This document shows positions 9,541 through 18,891 of a DNA stretch of 64,000 bases, one piece after another. Position 1 is the first letter of the stretch; each line of letters starts with the position of its first letter. A program made the translations under genes and the position numbers. Location: NCBI RefSeq assembly GCF_000013005.1, contig NC_007722.1, forward strand, positions 377,501 through 441,500, written 5' to 3'. Below the pieces are notes generated by a model that saw only the letters and a program-made list of their open reading frames with translations, had not been told where the DNA came from and did no database searches. Origin of the DNA: Erythrobacter litoralis HTCC2594 (GTDB lineage: Bacteria; Pseudomonadota; Alphaproteobacteria; Sphingomonadales; Sphingomonadaceae).

Positions 9541-11505
9541 CTACGCGCTCTCCAGCGCCTCTGCCAAGCCTTCGACGAACTCGGCACCGGCCGGGATTTC
9601 CGCCGTCGAACTGCGCAAGGTATCGCCGATAGGTTCTGCCCGACCGCCGAGATATGTGGCGAGGAAATTCTCCGCCACCGCGCTGAAGGCGATATTGTTG
9701 GCCGGCTTGGCAAAGCCGTGGCCTTCGTCGGGATAGAGCAAATACGTGACCGGGATGCCTGCATCCTTCATCGCATCCACGATCTGGTCGCTTTCCGGCT
9801 GCTTGACGCGCGGGTCGTTGGCTCCCTGCGCTATCAACAGCGGCCGGACGATCTCGCCAGCCTTGTAGAGCGGGCTGCGCTCCTTGATCAGCGCGAGGCC
9901 TTGTTCGGTGTTGGGATTGCCCATGCGGGTGTGGAATTGCGCGACCATCGGCTCCCAATAGGGCGGGATCGATGCCAGCAACGTTTCGAGGTTGGACGGG
10001 CCGACGATATCGACGCCGCACGCGAATACTTCGGGCGTGAAAGTCAGGCCCGCCAGCGTGGCGTAGCCGCCATAGGAGCCACCCATGATCGCGATCTTGT
10101 CACGCGGAGCGATGCCAGCCTCGACTGCCCACTCGACCGCGTCGATCAAATCGTCATGCATCTTGCGGCCCCATTCGAGATTTGCCGCGTTGATGAAATC
10201 CTTGCCGAAGCCGGTCGAGCCGCGGAAGTTGACGCTGAGCACCGCATAGCCGCGATTGGCGAGCCACTGGTGGTGGCCGTTGAAGCCATATCCGTCGCGC
10301 GCCCACGGCCCGCCATGAACGAACAGCACCATCGGCACCGGCGCATCCGGCACCCCGTCGCCATCTTCGTCGCTTCCCGGCGGCAGGGTGAGGTAGGAGG
10401 GCAGGGTGAGCCCGTCGCGGCTGGTCAGCTCCAGTGTATGCATCGGCTGAAGCGGTGCGCCTTCCAGCTCGGGCCGGGTGGTGTAGAGCTTGGTCAAGGT
10501 TTCCGCATCGCGATCGTAGAGATAGCTCGCCGCGGGTTTAACCAGCGGGTCATTGCCGACGATCCACTTGCGATCATCGTCGGTGCGACTGTTGATGCCG
10601 TATTCGCCCTCCAACCGGCTATCGAGGAACTCGAAGGCTCCGGCGATATCGTCGTCCAGCGCAGTCCATTCGCGCTTAAGGTAATTGACCGAGTAGGCCA
10701 ACACCTCGCCGGTATCCTTGTGCCGCAATGTGCCCCCGATATCGGCGCGGTCGTCTTGCGCGATCAACGTCGTTGTGCCGCTTACCCAGTCCATCGCCAG
10801 CAGTGCAGCGGTGTTGCGGCCTTCGCTTTCGAGCCAGTACATCGTCTTGCCGTCGCGCGTGAAACCGCCGGGCGAAGTGGTCAGCGCATCGTCAATCCCG
10901 GTTGACTTGAACGGCGCATCGGCGACGACATTGTCTTCGACCTTGAAATAGTCCGTCCCGCCTTCGGCATTCGGCAACACCGCGAGCCGCAGGTGCAGGT
11001 CGTCATCGGCGATGAAACCGGCATAGGCGTCGTTCTGCAACACCAGCGTCAGTTCGCCGGTGTTGAGGTCGAGCAGGTGGACATCGTGGAAGCGCGCATC
11101 GCGGTTGTTGAGCCCGATCAGGATGCGGTCCTTGTATGTGTCGGAACCGCCGACCAGCATGACGCGCGTATCATCGAACGGGGTTAGTGAGGTCTCCTTG
11201 CCGGCCTCCACATCGATCCCGTAGAGCAGGAAATTCTCGTCGCCGCCCTTGTCTTGGATGTAGAGCAGGCTGCGGCTGTCGGGCGCCCACATATATTCGC
11301 GGATCGGACGGTCGGTGGAAGCGGACATGGGCTTGGCCGCCTCGGGATCCTCGCTCGGCGCCATCCAGATATTGAGCACGCCGTCGCGCGGGGCGAGCCA
11401 GCTCAGCCATTGGCCGTCGGGGCTGATCTGCCCGGCAGCGCGGGTCGGGTTGCCGAACAGATGTTCGCGCCGGATGAGCGGAAAAGCGTCGATGTTGGGG
11501 GTCAT
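9541..11505 (-). CDS. S9 family peptidase (prolyl oligopeptidase/acylaminoacyl-peptidase type)
   Basis: 654 aa: an N-terminal beta-propeller (to about residue 370) and a C-terminal alpha/beta hydrolase. The triad is Ser477 in GGSYGGY, Asp564 in ANDPRV and His596 in EGHGF. There is no signal peptide, so it should be cytoplasmic. It probably hydrolyses short peptides or acyl-peptides. An odd feature is the acidic loop DEDGDGVPD (379-387) at the entry to the hydrolase domain; it looks like a calcium-binding DxDxDG loop. It is co-directional with the SDR. Confidence 0.92.
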   Translation of the reverse strand: MTPNIDAFPLIRREHLFGNPTRAAGQISPDGQWLSWLAPRDGVLNIWMAPSEDPEAAKPMSASTDRPIREYMWAPDSRSLLYIQDKGGDENFLLYGIDVEAGKETSLTPFDDTRVMLVGGSDTYKDRILIGLNNRDARFHDVHLLDLNTGELTLVLQNDAYAGFIADDDLHLRLAVLPNAEGGTDYFKVEDNVVADAPFKSTGIDDALTTSPGGFTRDGKTMYWLESEGRNTAALLAMDWVSGTTTLIAQDDRADIGGTLRHKDTGEVLAYSVNYLKREWTALDDDIAGAFEFLDSRLEGEYGINSRTDDDRKWIVGNDPLVKPAASYLYDRDAETLTKLYTTRPELEGAPLQPMHTLELTSRDGLTLPSYLTLPPGSDEDGDGVPDAPVPMVLFVHGGPWARDGYGFNGHHQWLANRGYAVLSVNFRGSTGFGKDFINAANLEWGRKMHDDLIDAVEWAVEAGIAPRDKIAIMGGSYGGYATLAGLTFTPEVFACGVDIVGPSNLETLLASIPPYWEPMVAQFHTRMGNPNTEQGLALIKERSPLYKAGEIVRPLLIAQGANDPRVKQPESDQIVDAMKDAGIPVTYLLYPDEGHGFAKPANNIAFSAVAENFLATYLGGRAEPIGDTLRSSTAEIPAGAEFVEGLAEALESA

Positions 11506-11550
11506 TCAGGATCCGTTGTTGTGACAGTGAAGGCCGATCCGCGGTGCGGA

Positions 11551-12168
11551 TCAGATCGCTTCCATATTGTAGGTATGCCACGCGAAGATTGCGACCGCCC
11601 CGCGATGCGGGCGCCAGTCTTCGGCGATAGCGCGCACCTCTTTCTCCTTGGGCATCTCGGCGTGGCCCATGATCCGGCCGACTGCCTTCTGGACCGCCAA
11701 GTCCCCTGCGGGCCAGATGTCCGGGCGACCTTCTGCGAACAGCAGGTAGATTTCCGCCGACCAGCGGCCGATGCCTTTGATCCGGGTCAGTTCCTCGATG
11801 GCGGCTTCATCCTCCTTTGGCAGGTTCTCGAAATCGAGCGCACCCGCTTCGACCAGTTCGCACAGGCTCCTCGCATAGCCCTGTTTCTGGCGCGACAGGC
11901 CGCAGGCGCGCAGGGCGTCGAAGTCGCGCTCGAGCAGACAGGCGGGGGTGAAGTCCTCGCCCAGTTCCGCCTCCAGCTTGTTCCACATCGAAGTCGCCAC
12001 GGCGACAGAGACCTGCTGGCCGACGATCGTGCGCAACAGTGTCTTGTAGCCGGTCGGGCGCAGGCGCGGTTCGGGATAGCCGGCCACCTTCAGCACTGCG
12101 CCGATGCGCGGCTCGCGGCTGGCAATCTCGTCGAGACCGTCCTTGATCTGATCTGGTGTAAGACCCAC
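11551..12168 (-). CDS. DNA-3-methyladenine glycosylase II family (AlkA-like, HhH-GPD)
   Basis: 205-aa base-excision repair glycosylase. The helix-hairpin-helix is [16 protein letters not shown] (127-142) and the catalytic aspartate is Asp156 in WPAGDLAVQ. It lacks the N-terminal domain of E. coli AlkA and has no Fe-S cluster cysteines, so it is the compact AlkA form. It should excise alkylated purines. It is divergent from the ferredoxin gene, with 99 bp between them. Confidence 0.9.
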   Translation of the reverse strand: MGLTPDQIKDGLDEIASREPRIGAVLKVAGYPEPRLRPTGYKTLLRTIVGQQVSVAVATSMWNKLEAELGEDFTPACLLERDFDALRACGLSRQKQGYARSLCELVEAGALDFENLPKEDEAAIEELTRIKGIGRWSAEIYLLFAEGRPDIWPAGDLAVQKAVGRIMGHAEMPKEKEVRAIAEDWRPHRGAVAIFAWHTYNMEAI

Positions 12169-12267
12169 CGCCCTTTGCCTCTCTTGCCTTTACCGGGCGC
12201 ACCGCTTAGCAGCGCTCGCCAAAGGCCGATAGGTGGCCGTTTGAAATTCATCGATAGGAGCCCAGCA

Positions 12268-12585
12268 ATGCCGAAACTGGTAGTGACCACGCGCGAAGGC
12301 GAGACCAGCGAAGTCCAGGTCGACGACGGCCTGACGGTCATGGAAGCGATCCGCGACAACGGTTTCGACGAGTTGCTGGCGCTGTGCGGCGGCTGCTGTT
12401 CCTGCGCGACCTGCCACGTCCATGTCGATGAAAGCTTCGTCGAGAAGCTGCCCAGGATGAGCGAAGACGAGGACGATTTGCTCGAAAGCTCCGACCACCG
12501 CGAAAGCAATTCGCGCCTGTCGTGCCAGATCCCGTTCACGCCCGATCTCGACGGGCTGAAGGTTACTATCGCCCCTGAAGATTGA
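12268..12585 (+). CDS. Adrenodoxin-type [2Fe-2S] ferredoxin
   Basis: 105-aa soluble electron carrier. The start is the ATG with a good AGGAG 7 nt upstream. The cluster ligands are Cys40, Cys46, Cys49 and Cys86 (C-x5-C-x2-C...C), typical of vertebrate-type ferredoxins. No isc genes are adjacent, so it more likely serves a cytochrome P450 or a Rieske-type oxygenase, or acts as a general donor. It lies 42 bp before the cysteine synthase gene. Confidence 0.93.
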   Translation: MPKLVVTTREGETSEVQVDDGLTVMEAIRDNGFDELLALCGGCCSCATCHVHVDESFVEKLPRMSEDEDDLLESSDHRESNSRLSCQIPFTPDLDGLKVTIAPED

Positions 12586-12627
12586 TCTATCTTGGCGCAA
12601 GGTGAGGGAGTGCCTACCTCGCTCAGC

Positions 12628-13641
12628 ATGAACATTACTGCGCCTCACAGCGACACAATTTCCCTGATCGGCAACACACCGCTCGTCCGCCTGCAAGGGC
12701 CGAGCGACGCGGCTGGGTGCGAAATCTACGGCAAGTGCGAATATGCCAATCCGGGCGCGTCGGTCAAAGACCGTGCGGCGCTGTGGATCATCCGCGACGC
12801 GGAAGAGCGCGGCGAACTCAAGCCCGGTGGCACTGTCGTCGAAGGCACTGCGGGCAACACCGGGATCGGTATCGCGCTGGTCGCCAATGCGCGCGGCTAC
12901 AAAACGATCATCGTGATGCCGGACAACCAGAGCCAGGAAAAGATGGACACGCTGCGCGCGCTGGGCGCGGAGCTGGTGCTCGTGCCGCCAACCAAATTCG
13001 CCGACTGCAACCACTTCGTCCACACCTCGCGACGTCTGGCGGAAGAAACCGAAGGCGCGATCTGGGCCAACCAGTTCGACAACACTGCCAACCGCAAGGC
13101 CCATATCGAAGGCACCGCGCCCGAATTGTGGGAGCAGCTCGAAGGCCGGATCGACGGTTTCACCTGCGCGGCCGGTACCGGCGGCACGATCGCGGGCGTG
13201 GGCATGGCACTCAAGGAACTGGACGAAAACGTCGTCATCGCGCTGACCGACCCGCATGGCGCGGCGCTCTACAATTACTACGCCAATGGCGAGCTGAAGG
13301 CCGAGGGCTCCTCGGTTGCCGAGGGCATCGGGCAGGGCCGCATCACCGGCAATCTCGAAGGCGCACCGATCGATACGCAGTTCCGCATTTCGGACGAAGA
13401 AGGGCTCGAATGGGTCCGCCGCCTCCTGCGCGAAGAGGGGCTCTGCCTCGGCCTTTCCAGCGGCATCAATGTCGCGGGTGCGGTGGCGCTGGGCAAGCAA
13501 CTCGTCGCCGACGGCCGCAAGGATGCGCGCGTCGCAACCATCCTGTGCGACACCGGGTTTCGCTATCTCTCCAGCCTCTACAACGCCGACTGGCTGCGCT
13601 CGAAAGACCTGCCGGTGTTCGACTGGCTCGGACAGGACTGA
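12628..13641 (+). CDS. cysK: Cysteine synthase family protein (O-acetylserine sulfhydrylase type)
   Basis: PLP enzyme that makes cysteine from O-acetylserine and sulfide. The start is placed at ATG 12628 (MNITAPHSDTISLIGNTPLV), giving 337 aa; an in-frame TTG at 12592 would add 12 residues without family similarity. The PLP lysine is Lys47 in ASVKDRA, the phosphate loop is GTAGNTG, and a second Gly-rich loop is AAGTGGTIAG. It lacks C-terminal CBS domains, which argues against cystathionine beta-synthase, but the family is close and the assignment is by similarity. It fits the sulfate assimilation operon 30 kb away. Confidence 0.85.
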   Translation: MNITAPHSDTISLIGNTPLVRLQGPSDAAGCEIYGKCEYANPGASVKDRAALWIIRDAEERGELKPGGTVVEGTAGNTGIGIALVANARGYKTIIVMPDNQSQEKMDTLRALGAELVLVPPTKFADCNHFVHTSRRLAEETEGAIWANQFDNTANRKAHIEGTAPELWEQLEGRIDGFTCAAGTGGTIAGVGMALKELDENVVIALTDPHGAALYNYYANGELKAEGSSVAEGIGQGRITGNLEGAPIDTQFRISDEEGLEWVRRLLREEGLCLGLSSGINVAGAVALGKQLVADGRKDARVATILCDTGFRYLSSLYNADWLRSKDLPVFDWLGQD

Positions 13642-13698
13642 CGCCGCGCCCGCAAACGGTTGTTTGACGTTCAGCGCGGGGCGACTAGACTTGCCGGG

Positions 13699-14049
13699 AT
13701 GAACCTGCTGCCTACCCGATTGCGTCCGGCCGAAGGTGCGGCGATTGTCGCGCCCAAGAACCGCGCGAAGGCCGAAACGGTGCACCGGCTGCAGGTCGGC
13801 CTGTTGGGCCTCGCGGCGATGATCCTGCTGGTAGGTGTTGCCGACATGATAATGGACCGCGCGCAGCAGACCGAAGCAGCCGTGCCGCCTGCCGCCGCGC
13901 CGACTGTCGAGCCTTCGCCCACTCCGACGCAGAACAAGGCGCTGGAAAATGCCGGCGTCGTGCCGGACCTCCCCGCCGACGCCGAAGCGACCCCCTTGCC
14001 GGAAGGTCCGGTCGTACCCGAGCAGGGCGATGCGCTGCCGGGCGAGTAA
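13699..14049 (+). CDS. Small single-pass membrane protein, unknown function
   Basis: 116 aa from ATG 13699 (MNLLPTRLRPAEG). A basic N-terminus is followed by one transmembrane helix (about 33-51) and a Pro/Ala/Thr/Glu-rich tail of some 65 residues, probably periplasmic and disordered. No domain is recognised. The next gene starts inside its end (20-nt overlap in a different frame), so the two form a coupled pair between cysK and mraZ. Confidence 0.7.
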   Translation: MNLLPTRLRPAEGAAIVAPKNRAKAETVHRLQVGLLGLAAMILLVGVADMIMDRAQQTEAAVPPAAAPTVEPSPTPTQNKALENAGVVPDLPADAEATPLPEGPVVPEQGDALPGE

Positions 14050-14803
14050 GCTGTTCGCCGCAGTCCTGCCGCCGCTCGCGCTGCTGTTCGCGGGCTGCAG
14101 CAGGCCTGCCGAGCCGCCGGTCGAAGACGAGCGCCTGACGATTGGGCTGATGAGTTCGCTACCGGTCTACTGGTCGGGCGGGAATGCTTTTGTCGAATTG
14201 TCGCAAGACGGCGTCGAGCCGCACTGGGCGCGAATGGCGTTGGAGGCAGCGCACGATCTCGAAGCCATCGACGCACTGACCTCCGAAAATCTCGCGAGGA
14301 CGGACCTGCTGATACTCGCCCAGCCGCGCGTGCTTTCGCCGATGGAAAATGTCGCGCTCGACGATTGGGTCAGGGCCGGGGGGAAGGCGCTGGTCTTCGC
14401 CGATCCGGCGCTGGTCCTCGAATCCGAATTTCCGCTCGGCGATCCGCGCCGTCCGATGGATACCGTGCTGCTGAGCCCGATCCTCGCGCGCTGGGGGCTG
14501 GAACTCATGTTCGACCCGGCGCAGGCCGAAGCGTTGCGGCGGGTGCGCGATGGCGATGTCGTGCTCGATGTGGCGGCCGCCGGAACATTCGAAGTGTCGG
14601 GCGGCGAGGGCTCATCCTGCACGCTCGCTGCCGAAGGCGTGCTCGCCACTTGCGCCATCGGCGAGGGGCGGGTGGTGCTGGTCGCCGATGCGACCTTGCT
14701 GGAGGACACAGTCGGAACGGAAGCGTCGGCGGGCATTCTTTCAGCCTTGATCGCCCGGACTTCCGACCCGGTCCGGGAAATCACGGGACGGTCCGGCAAA
14801 TGA
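14030..14803 (+). CDS. Lipoprotein with GldG/DUF4350-like region
   Basis: 257 aa. The start chosen is ATG 14030, overlapping the upstream gene; it gives a lipoprotein signal with lipobox FAGC (Cys23). The rest (LTIGLMSSLPVYW, then DLLILAQPRVLSPMENVALDDWVRAGGKALVFADP) resembles the class I glutamine-amidotransferase-like fold of GldG and DUF4350 proteins, usually linked to ABC exporters, but no ABC genes are adjacent. The function is unknown. Its partner is the small membrane protein just upstream. Confidence 0.7.
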   Translation: MRCRASKLFAAVLPPLALLFAGCSRPAEPPVEDERLTIGLMSSLPVYWSGGNAFVELSQDGVEPHWARMALEAAHDLEAIDALTSENLARTDLLILAQPRVLSPMENVALDDWVRAGGKALVFADPALVLESEFPLGDPRRPMDTVLLSPILARWGLELMFDPAQAEALRRVRDGDVVLDVAAAGTFEVSGGEGSSCTLAAEGVLATCAIGEGRVVLVADATLLEDTVGTEASAGILSALIARTSDPVREITGRSGK

Positions 14804-15138
14804 CGCGGGAAATCGCGGACCGGTGTGGGGAGAACGCAGCGATTCTAGGGGATTCGGCGGGACTTCTGGCATTTCTCCACAGAATTGCGGGCTTGGAGGG
14901 GCGCCAGAAAACAAAGTAAATCAACTGTTTACCGTATAATCCCTTAAAATTACGAGATTTTCCCTTTAATCCCGGGTGAGGGCGCGTTATTACCGCCTTC
15001 CATCAGACATGCTGACTCGATGCGCGCTTCCTATTGCAAGGGGCGGGCCGCTGGCGGTTGCGCGGGCGGAAGCGGGGAAGCTGTGTCTACGGGAGAAGCG
15101 CTCGGATTGGGCCGGAATGCTCGGGGGACTGGCGGGGA
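14804..15138 (+). other. Non-coding region upstream of the dcw cluster
   Basis: 335 bp without a convincing gene. The centre (14910-14975) is notably AT-rich for this genome. It holds a consensus -10 hexamer TATAAT at 14935-14940 without a good -35, and an imperfect inverted repeat GTAAA-N6-GTTTAC just before it. A GANTC methylation site lies at 15014-15018. A transcript from this -10 would have a leader of about 190 nt before mraZ. I looked for regularly spaced TGGG repeats, the MraZ box, and found no clear array. Confidence 0.4.
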
Positions 15139-15636
15139 GTGGAACAGGGTTTCGGAGGATATAGCGGCCAAGCCTATTCGCCTGCGGGCGATAAGGGCCG
15201 GTTCGTGCTGCCTCCGCTGTTTCGCAAGGCAGTGAAGGAAAGTTCGGGCGGGCGCATTCTGTGCCTGGCCAAGCATGACCGCTGGAACTGCCTCGTCGGC
15301 TTCGGCCTTTCCCGCAAAATGGAATTCGAAGCCCAGCTCGACCGCGAGGAAGAGCGTGCGCTGCGTCTTGGCCGCGACTTCGACCGCGAGACCCGTTCTT
15401 CGCAGCTCAACGGCTTTACCGAAATCCCCTTCGACGACAGCGGCCGCTTCGTGATGCCGGACTATCTGCGCGGGCTCGGCGAAGTGCAGGACGGGCTGTA
15501 TTTCCAGGGCGGTGGGCGGTTCTTCACCTGCTGGAACCCGGCCGAGCTCGATTGCATGGGTGACGATTGGGCGGCAGCCAAGGCGGCCTGCGCCGCGCTC
15601 GTCGCCGAAGCCGAAACGAAAGCGAGAAAGAAATGA
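15139..15636 (+). CDS. mraZ: Transcriptional regulator MraZ
   Basis: 165 aa from GTG 15139 ([14 protein letters not shown]). Two SpoVT/AbrB-like MraZ halves are visible: [18 protein letters not shown] and [19 protein letters not shown]. In other bacteria MraZ binds the promoter of its own dcw operon and represses it. This is the first gene of the cluster. Its stop overlaps the rsmH start (ATGA). An upstream in-frame TTG (15034) is less likely, because those 35 residues are Arg/Gly-rich and unlike the family. Confidence 0.9.
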
Positions 15637-16580
15637 GCGGCGCGGCTGCCCATGTCCCCGTCCTGCTTGACGAAGTCGTCGCTGCGCTGGATCCGCAGCC
15701 GGGCGATGTGCTGGTCGATGCGACTTTCGGGGCCGGCGGTTACACTCGCGCGCTGCTCGACAGCGGCGCGACGGTCCACGCTTTTGATCGCGACCCCGAT
15801 GCGATCGCGGCCGGATCGCAATGGCCAGAGACGAAGGAGGAGCCGCCGCGGCTGGTCCTCCATCCGCGCCGCTTCTCCGAGATGGTGCACGCGCTGGCCG
15901 AAGCCGGCGTGGCGCAGGTCGACGGCGTCGCGATGGATATCGGCGTCTCTTCGATGCAGCTCGACCAGGCCCAACGAGGCTTCGCATTCTCCGCCGACGG
16001 CCCGCTCGACATGCGCATGAGCCAGCATGGCCCCAGCGCTGCCGACTTCCTCAATTCGGCGGAAGCCGAAGAAATTGCCGACGTGCTCTACCAGTATGGT
16101 GAAGAGCGCCAGTCGCGCCGCGTCGCCCGCGCCATCATTGCTGCGCGCCCGCTGGAGACGACCGGCGATCTCGCCCGCGTCGTGCGCAAGGCTTTGGGTT
16201 ATCGCGTGGGCGCGCCGAAAGACCCGGCGACGCGCACCTTCCAGGCAGTCCGTATCCATGTGAATGGCGAGCTCGACGAGCTGCGCGAAGGCCTCCATGC
16301 CGCCGAGCATCTGCTCAGGAGCGGCGGGCGGCTCGCGGTCGTCAGTTTCCATTCGCTCGAAGATCGTATCGTGAAGCGCTTTCTCCAGAGCGCTTCCGGA
16401 AAGGCCGGCGGCACGTCCCGCTATCTTCCCCAGACCGATGTGTCGCCGGCCATCTTTTCCGACATCTCCAAGGCGATCCGCCCGTCCGAGGCGGAAATCG
16501 CCCGCAATCCGCGCGCGCGGTCTTCGACGCTGCGTCACGCCACTCGCACCGATGCGCCGCCGCGCAAGGAGGCCGCATGA
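15633..16580 (+). CDS. rsmH: 16S rRNA (cytosine-1402 N4)-methyltransferase
   Basis: SAM-dependent methyltransferase acting on the ribosomal P site. 315 aa, standard length. The start [16 protein letters not shown] has the conserved HVPVLL, and the SAM motif is [14 protein letters not shown] (29-42). The C-terminal [18 protein letters not shown] is diagnostic for the MraW family. It overlaps mraZ and ftsL by 4 nt each. Confidence 0.97.
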
Positions 16581-17137
16581 TCGTCGGCGGCAGCAGGTTG
16601 AGGCAGATCGGCTGGGCAGCTGCGCTGGGCGTCGTCTTTGCGCTGTTCGTGGCGCTCACTTTCAGGGTGAACGCGGTGAAGAGCGAAGTCGTCCGCGCCG
16701 AGCGCCAGATCGTGGCGCTCAAGAGAGAAACAATGCGGCTCGAAACCGAATTCGAAACCCGCGCCAACCAGCAGCAACTGGCCAACTGGAACGCGGTCGA
16801 TTTCGGCTACGTAGCGCCGCGCGCAGACCAGTATCTCGAAAACGAACGCCAGCTCGCGAGCCTGAGCGAACCTGTCGCTCCGGGCGCTCCCGCACCGATC
16901 CGCGTGGCCAGGTCCGCCGAGCCGCAGGAATATCCCGCGCTGGTGTCTCCGCTGACGGGCCGGCCCGTCGGCGAGGATGCCGATCCGCAACCGGAAAAAG
17001 CGCCCACCGCCCGCCCGACGCTCGCCAATGATGCCCGCGGCGAAGATCGACCTTCGCTCGCCGAACGCCTCGGCATGCAGGTCGACCTGCGCAGCACATC
17101 GCCCGACTTCACGCCCGCCGCAAAGGTGTCCGAATGA
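16577..17137 (+). CDS. ftsL: Cell division protein FtsL
   Basis: 186-aa bitopic membrane protein: a short cytoplasmic start, a TM helix at about 12-30, then a coiled coil ([21 protein letters not shown] onward). With FtsB and FtsQ it activates FtsWI at the septum. The periplasmic tail after about residue 95 is long and Pro/Ala-rich compared with E. coli FtsL (121 aa). Position between rsmH and ftsI supports the call; sequence alone would be weak. It starts and ends in 4-nt overlaps. Confidence 0.85.
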
Positions 17138-18891
17138 GTTCGCTTGCAGTCAGCACCGCCATCTCCTCCGGGCGCGTGCGGCTCGTTTCCGATCGTCAGG
17201 AAGCCCTGCTGGTCGCGCGCATCCGCGTGCTGGTGGTGGCCGTCGGCTTTGCCTTGCTGGCGCTGATCGCGCTTCTGCGGATAGTCTTTCTCGGCATCGG
17301 TGGCGGCACGACGGGGCCGACCACGCTGGAAGAGGCCTTGCTGCCGCCGCGCGGGGAAATCACCGACCGCAACGGCATCGCGCTCGCCCGTAACTATCCG
17401 GCGCGCGCACTGTGGTTCAATCCCGATGCGCTGGGCGAAGGCGAGGAGTCCCTGGTCAAGTCGCCGGACAAGGTGGTTGCCGAACTGCTCGCGATCTTCC
17501 CCGATCTCGAGCAGGATCGCGTGCGCAAGATGCTCGCCAGCGGCACCGCAGGCTATTTGCGCCGCCGTGTCCTGCCCGAGGAAGCCAACCGTGTGTTCGA
17601 CATCGGCGAGGTCGCGCTGGAACTGCCGCAGGAAACCGACCGCCACTATCCGCAAGGCATGCTCGGCGCCCACGTGCTCGGCTATGTCGACAGCGATGGC
17701 GGCGGCAAGGTCGGCATGGAGCAAGTGCTCGACGACCGGCTGAGCAATCCCGTGCTGCGCGGCGAGGCATCGTCGCTCTCGCTCGATATCCGCGTGCAGG
17801 GCGCGCTGGAAGACGAACTGCGCAAGGGCATGCTCTCGGTCAACGCGATGGGCGCGGCGGGGATCGTGCTGGATGTCGACACCGGCGAGATCTTGGCCCT
17901 TGCGTCGCTGCCGGAATTCGATCCCAACGCCGTGAAGGGCGAAGACCTGATCGTATCGGATGCCGCCTACAAGCGCGGCGAAATCCCGCGCGCCTTCAAC
18001 CGCGTGACCAACCAGGTGTACGAGCTCGGCTCCACCTTCAAGCCGCTGACGGTCGCGGCCGCGATCGATGCCGGCACAGTGCGCGATTTCGGCAAGCGTT
18101 ACGATGCCAGCGGGGTCGCGATCGACGGATTTACCATCCGCGACAGCCACGATCTCGGCGCGAGCCTCAACATCCCGCAGATGCTGATCCATTCGTCCAA
18201 CACCGTGACCGCACGCGTGTCCGACGAACTGGGCGAGGCCAAGCTGCGGCAGACCTTCGAAGACCTCGGCATGCACGAGCGGCCTTATATCGAGCTGCCC
18301 GCGCGCGGCCATCCGCTGTGGCAGACCAGCAAGTGGGGTCGCCTGAAGACGATGAACGTCGGGTTCGGCCACGGCATCGCCGTCACGCCGCTGCACCTGG
18401 CCAGCGCCTATGCCGCGATGGTCAATGGCGGCATCTGGCGTCCGGCGACGCTGCACAGGATCGAACCGGGCATGGCGCCCAAGGGTCGACGCGTGTTCAA
18501 GGAATCGACTTCCAGCAGGATGCGCCAGTTGCTGCGCATGATCGCGCTCTACGGCACCGGCAAGAATGCCGACGCGGCGGGCTATCGGGTCGGCGGCAAG
18601 ACCGGCTCGGCGGAGAAACCGGGTGTCGGTGGCTATCGTCGCAAGAGCTTGGTTTCGACCTTTGCCGCAGTGTTCCCGATGGACAACCCGCGCTTCGTGG
18701 TGATCGCGATGCTGGACGAGCCGAAGGGAACGACTGCGAGTTCGTTCCAGCGCACCGCTGCATGGAACGCAGCGCCGATTGTCGGCAAGCTGGTGCCCCG
18801 CATCGGCCCGATCCTCGGCGTGCGCCCCGACATGACCCGCGACGTCGATATCTCCGACCTCAAGCGCCTTGTGCCGGGAGCGGCCGAGTGA
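17134..18891 (+). CDS. ftsI: Septal peptidoglycan transpeptidase FtsI (PBP3)
   Basis: 585-aa class B penicillin-binding protein. A cytoplasmic tail and a TM helix (about 30-52) lead to the pedestal domain and the transpeptidase domain. The active-site motifs are complete: Ser300-Thr-Phe-Lys303, Ser354-Ser-Asn356 and Lys489-Thr-Gly-Ser492. It cross-links new septal wall with FtsW as its polymerase partner. It overlaps murE by GTGA. Confidence 0.96.
   Translation: MSSLAVSTAISSGRVRLVSDRQEALLVARIRVLVVAVGFALLALIALLRIVFLGIGGGTTGPTTLEEALLPPRGEITDRNGIALARNYPARALWFNPDALGEGEESLVKSPDKVVAELLAIFPDLEQDRVRKMLASGTAGYLRRRVLPEEANRVFDIGEVALELPQETDRHYPQGMLGAHVLGYVDSDGGGKVGMEQVLDDRLSNPVLRGEASSLSLDIRVQGALEDELRKGMLSVNAMGAAGIVLDVDTGEILALASLPEFDPNAVKGEDLIVSDAAYKRGEIPRAFNRVTNQVYELGSTFKPLTVAAAIDAGTVRDFGKRYDASGVAIDGFTIRDSHDLGASLNIPQMLIHSSNTVTARVSDELGEAKLRQTFEDLGMHERPYIELPARGHPLWQTSKWGRLKTMNVGFGHGIAVTPLHLASAYAAMVNGGIWRPATLHRIEPGMAPKGRRVFKESTSSRMRQLLRMIALYGTGKNADAAGYRVGGKTGSAEKPGVGGYRRKSLVSTFAAVFPMDNPRFVVIAMLDEPKGTTASSFQRTAAWNAAPIVGKLVPRIGPILGVRPDMTRDVDISDLKRLVPGAAE

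Noticed and set aside
14920..15138. CtrA box or MraZ box upstream of mraZ
   Set aside because: No TTAA-N7-TTAA match and no regular TGGG spacing was found; only loose GGG runs expected at this GC.
14976..15164. A 62-codon frame upstream of mraZ
   Set aside because: No Shine-Dalgarno, no family pattern, and it overlaps the mraZ start; more likely part of the leader.
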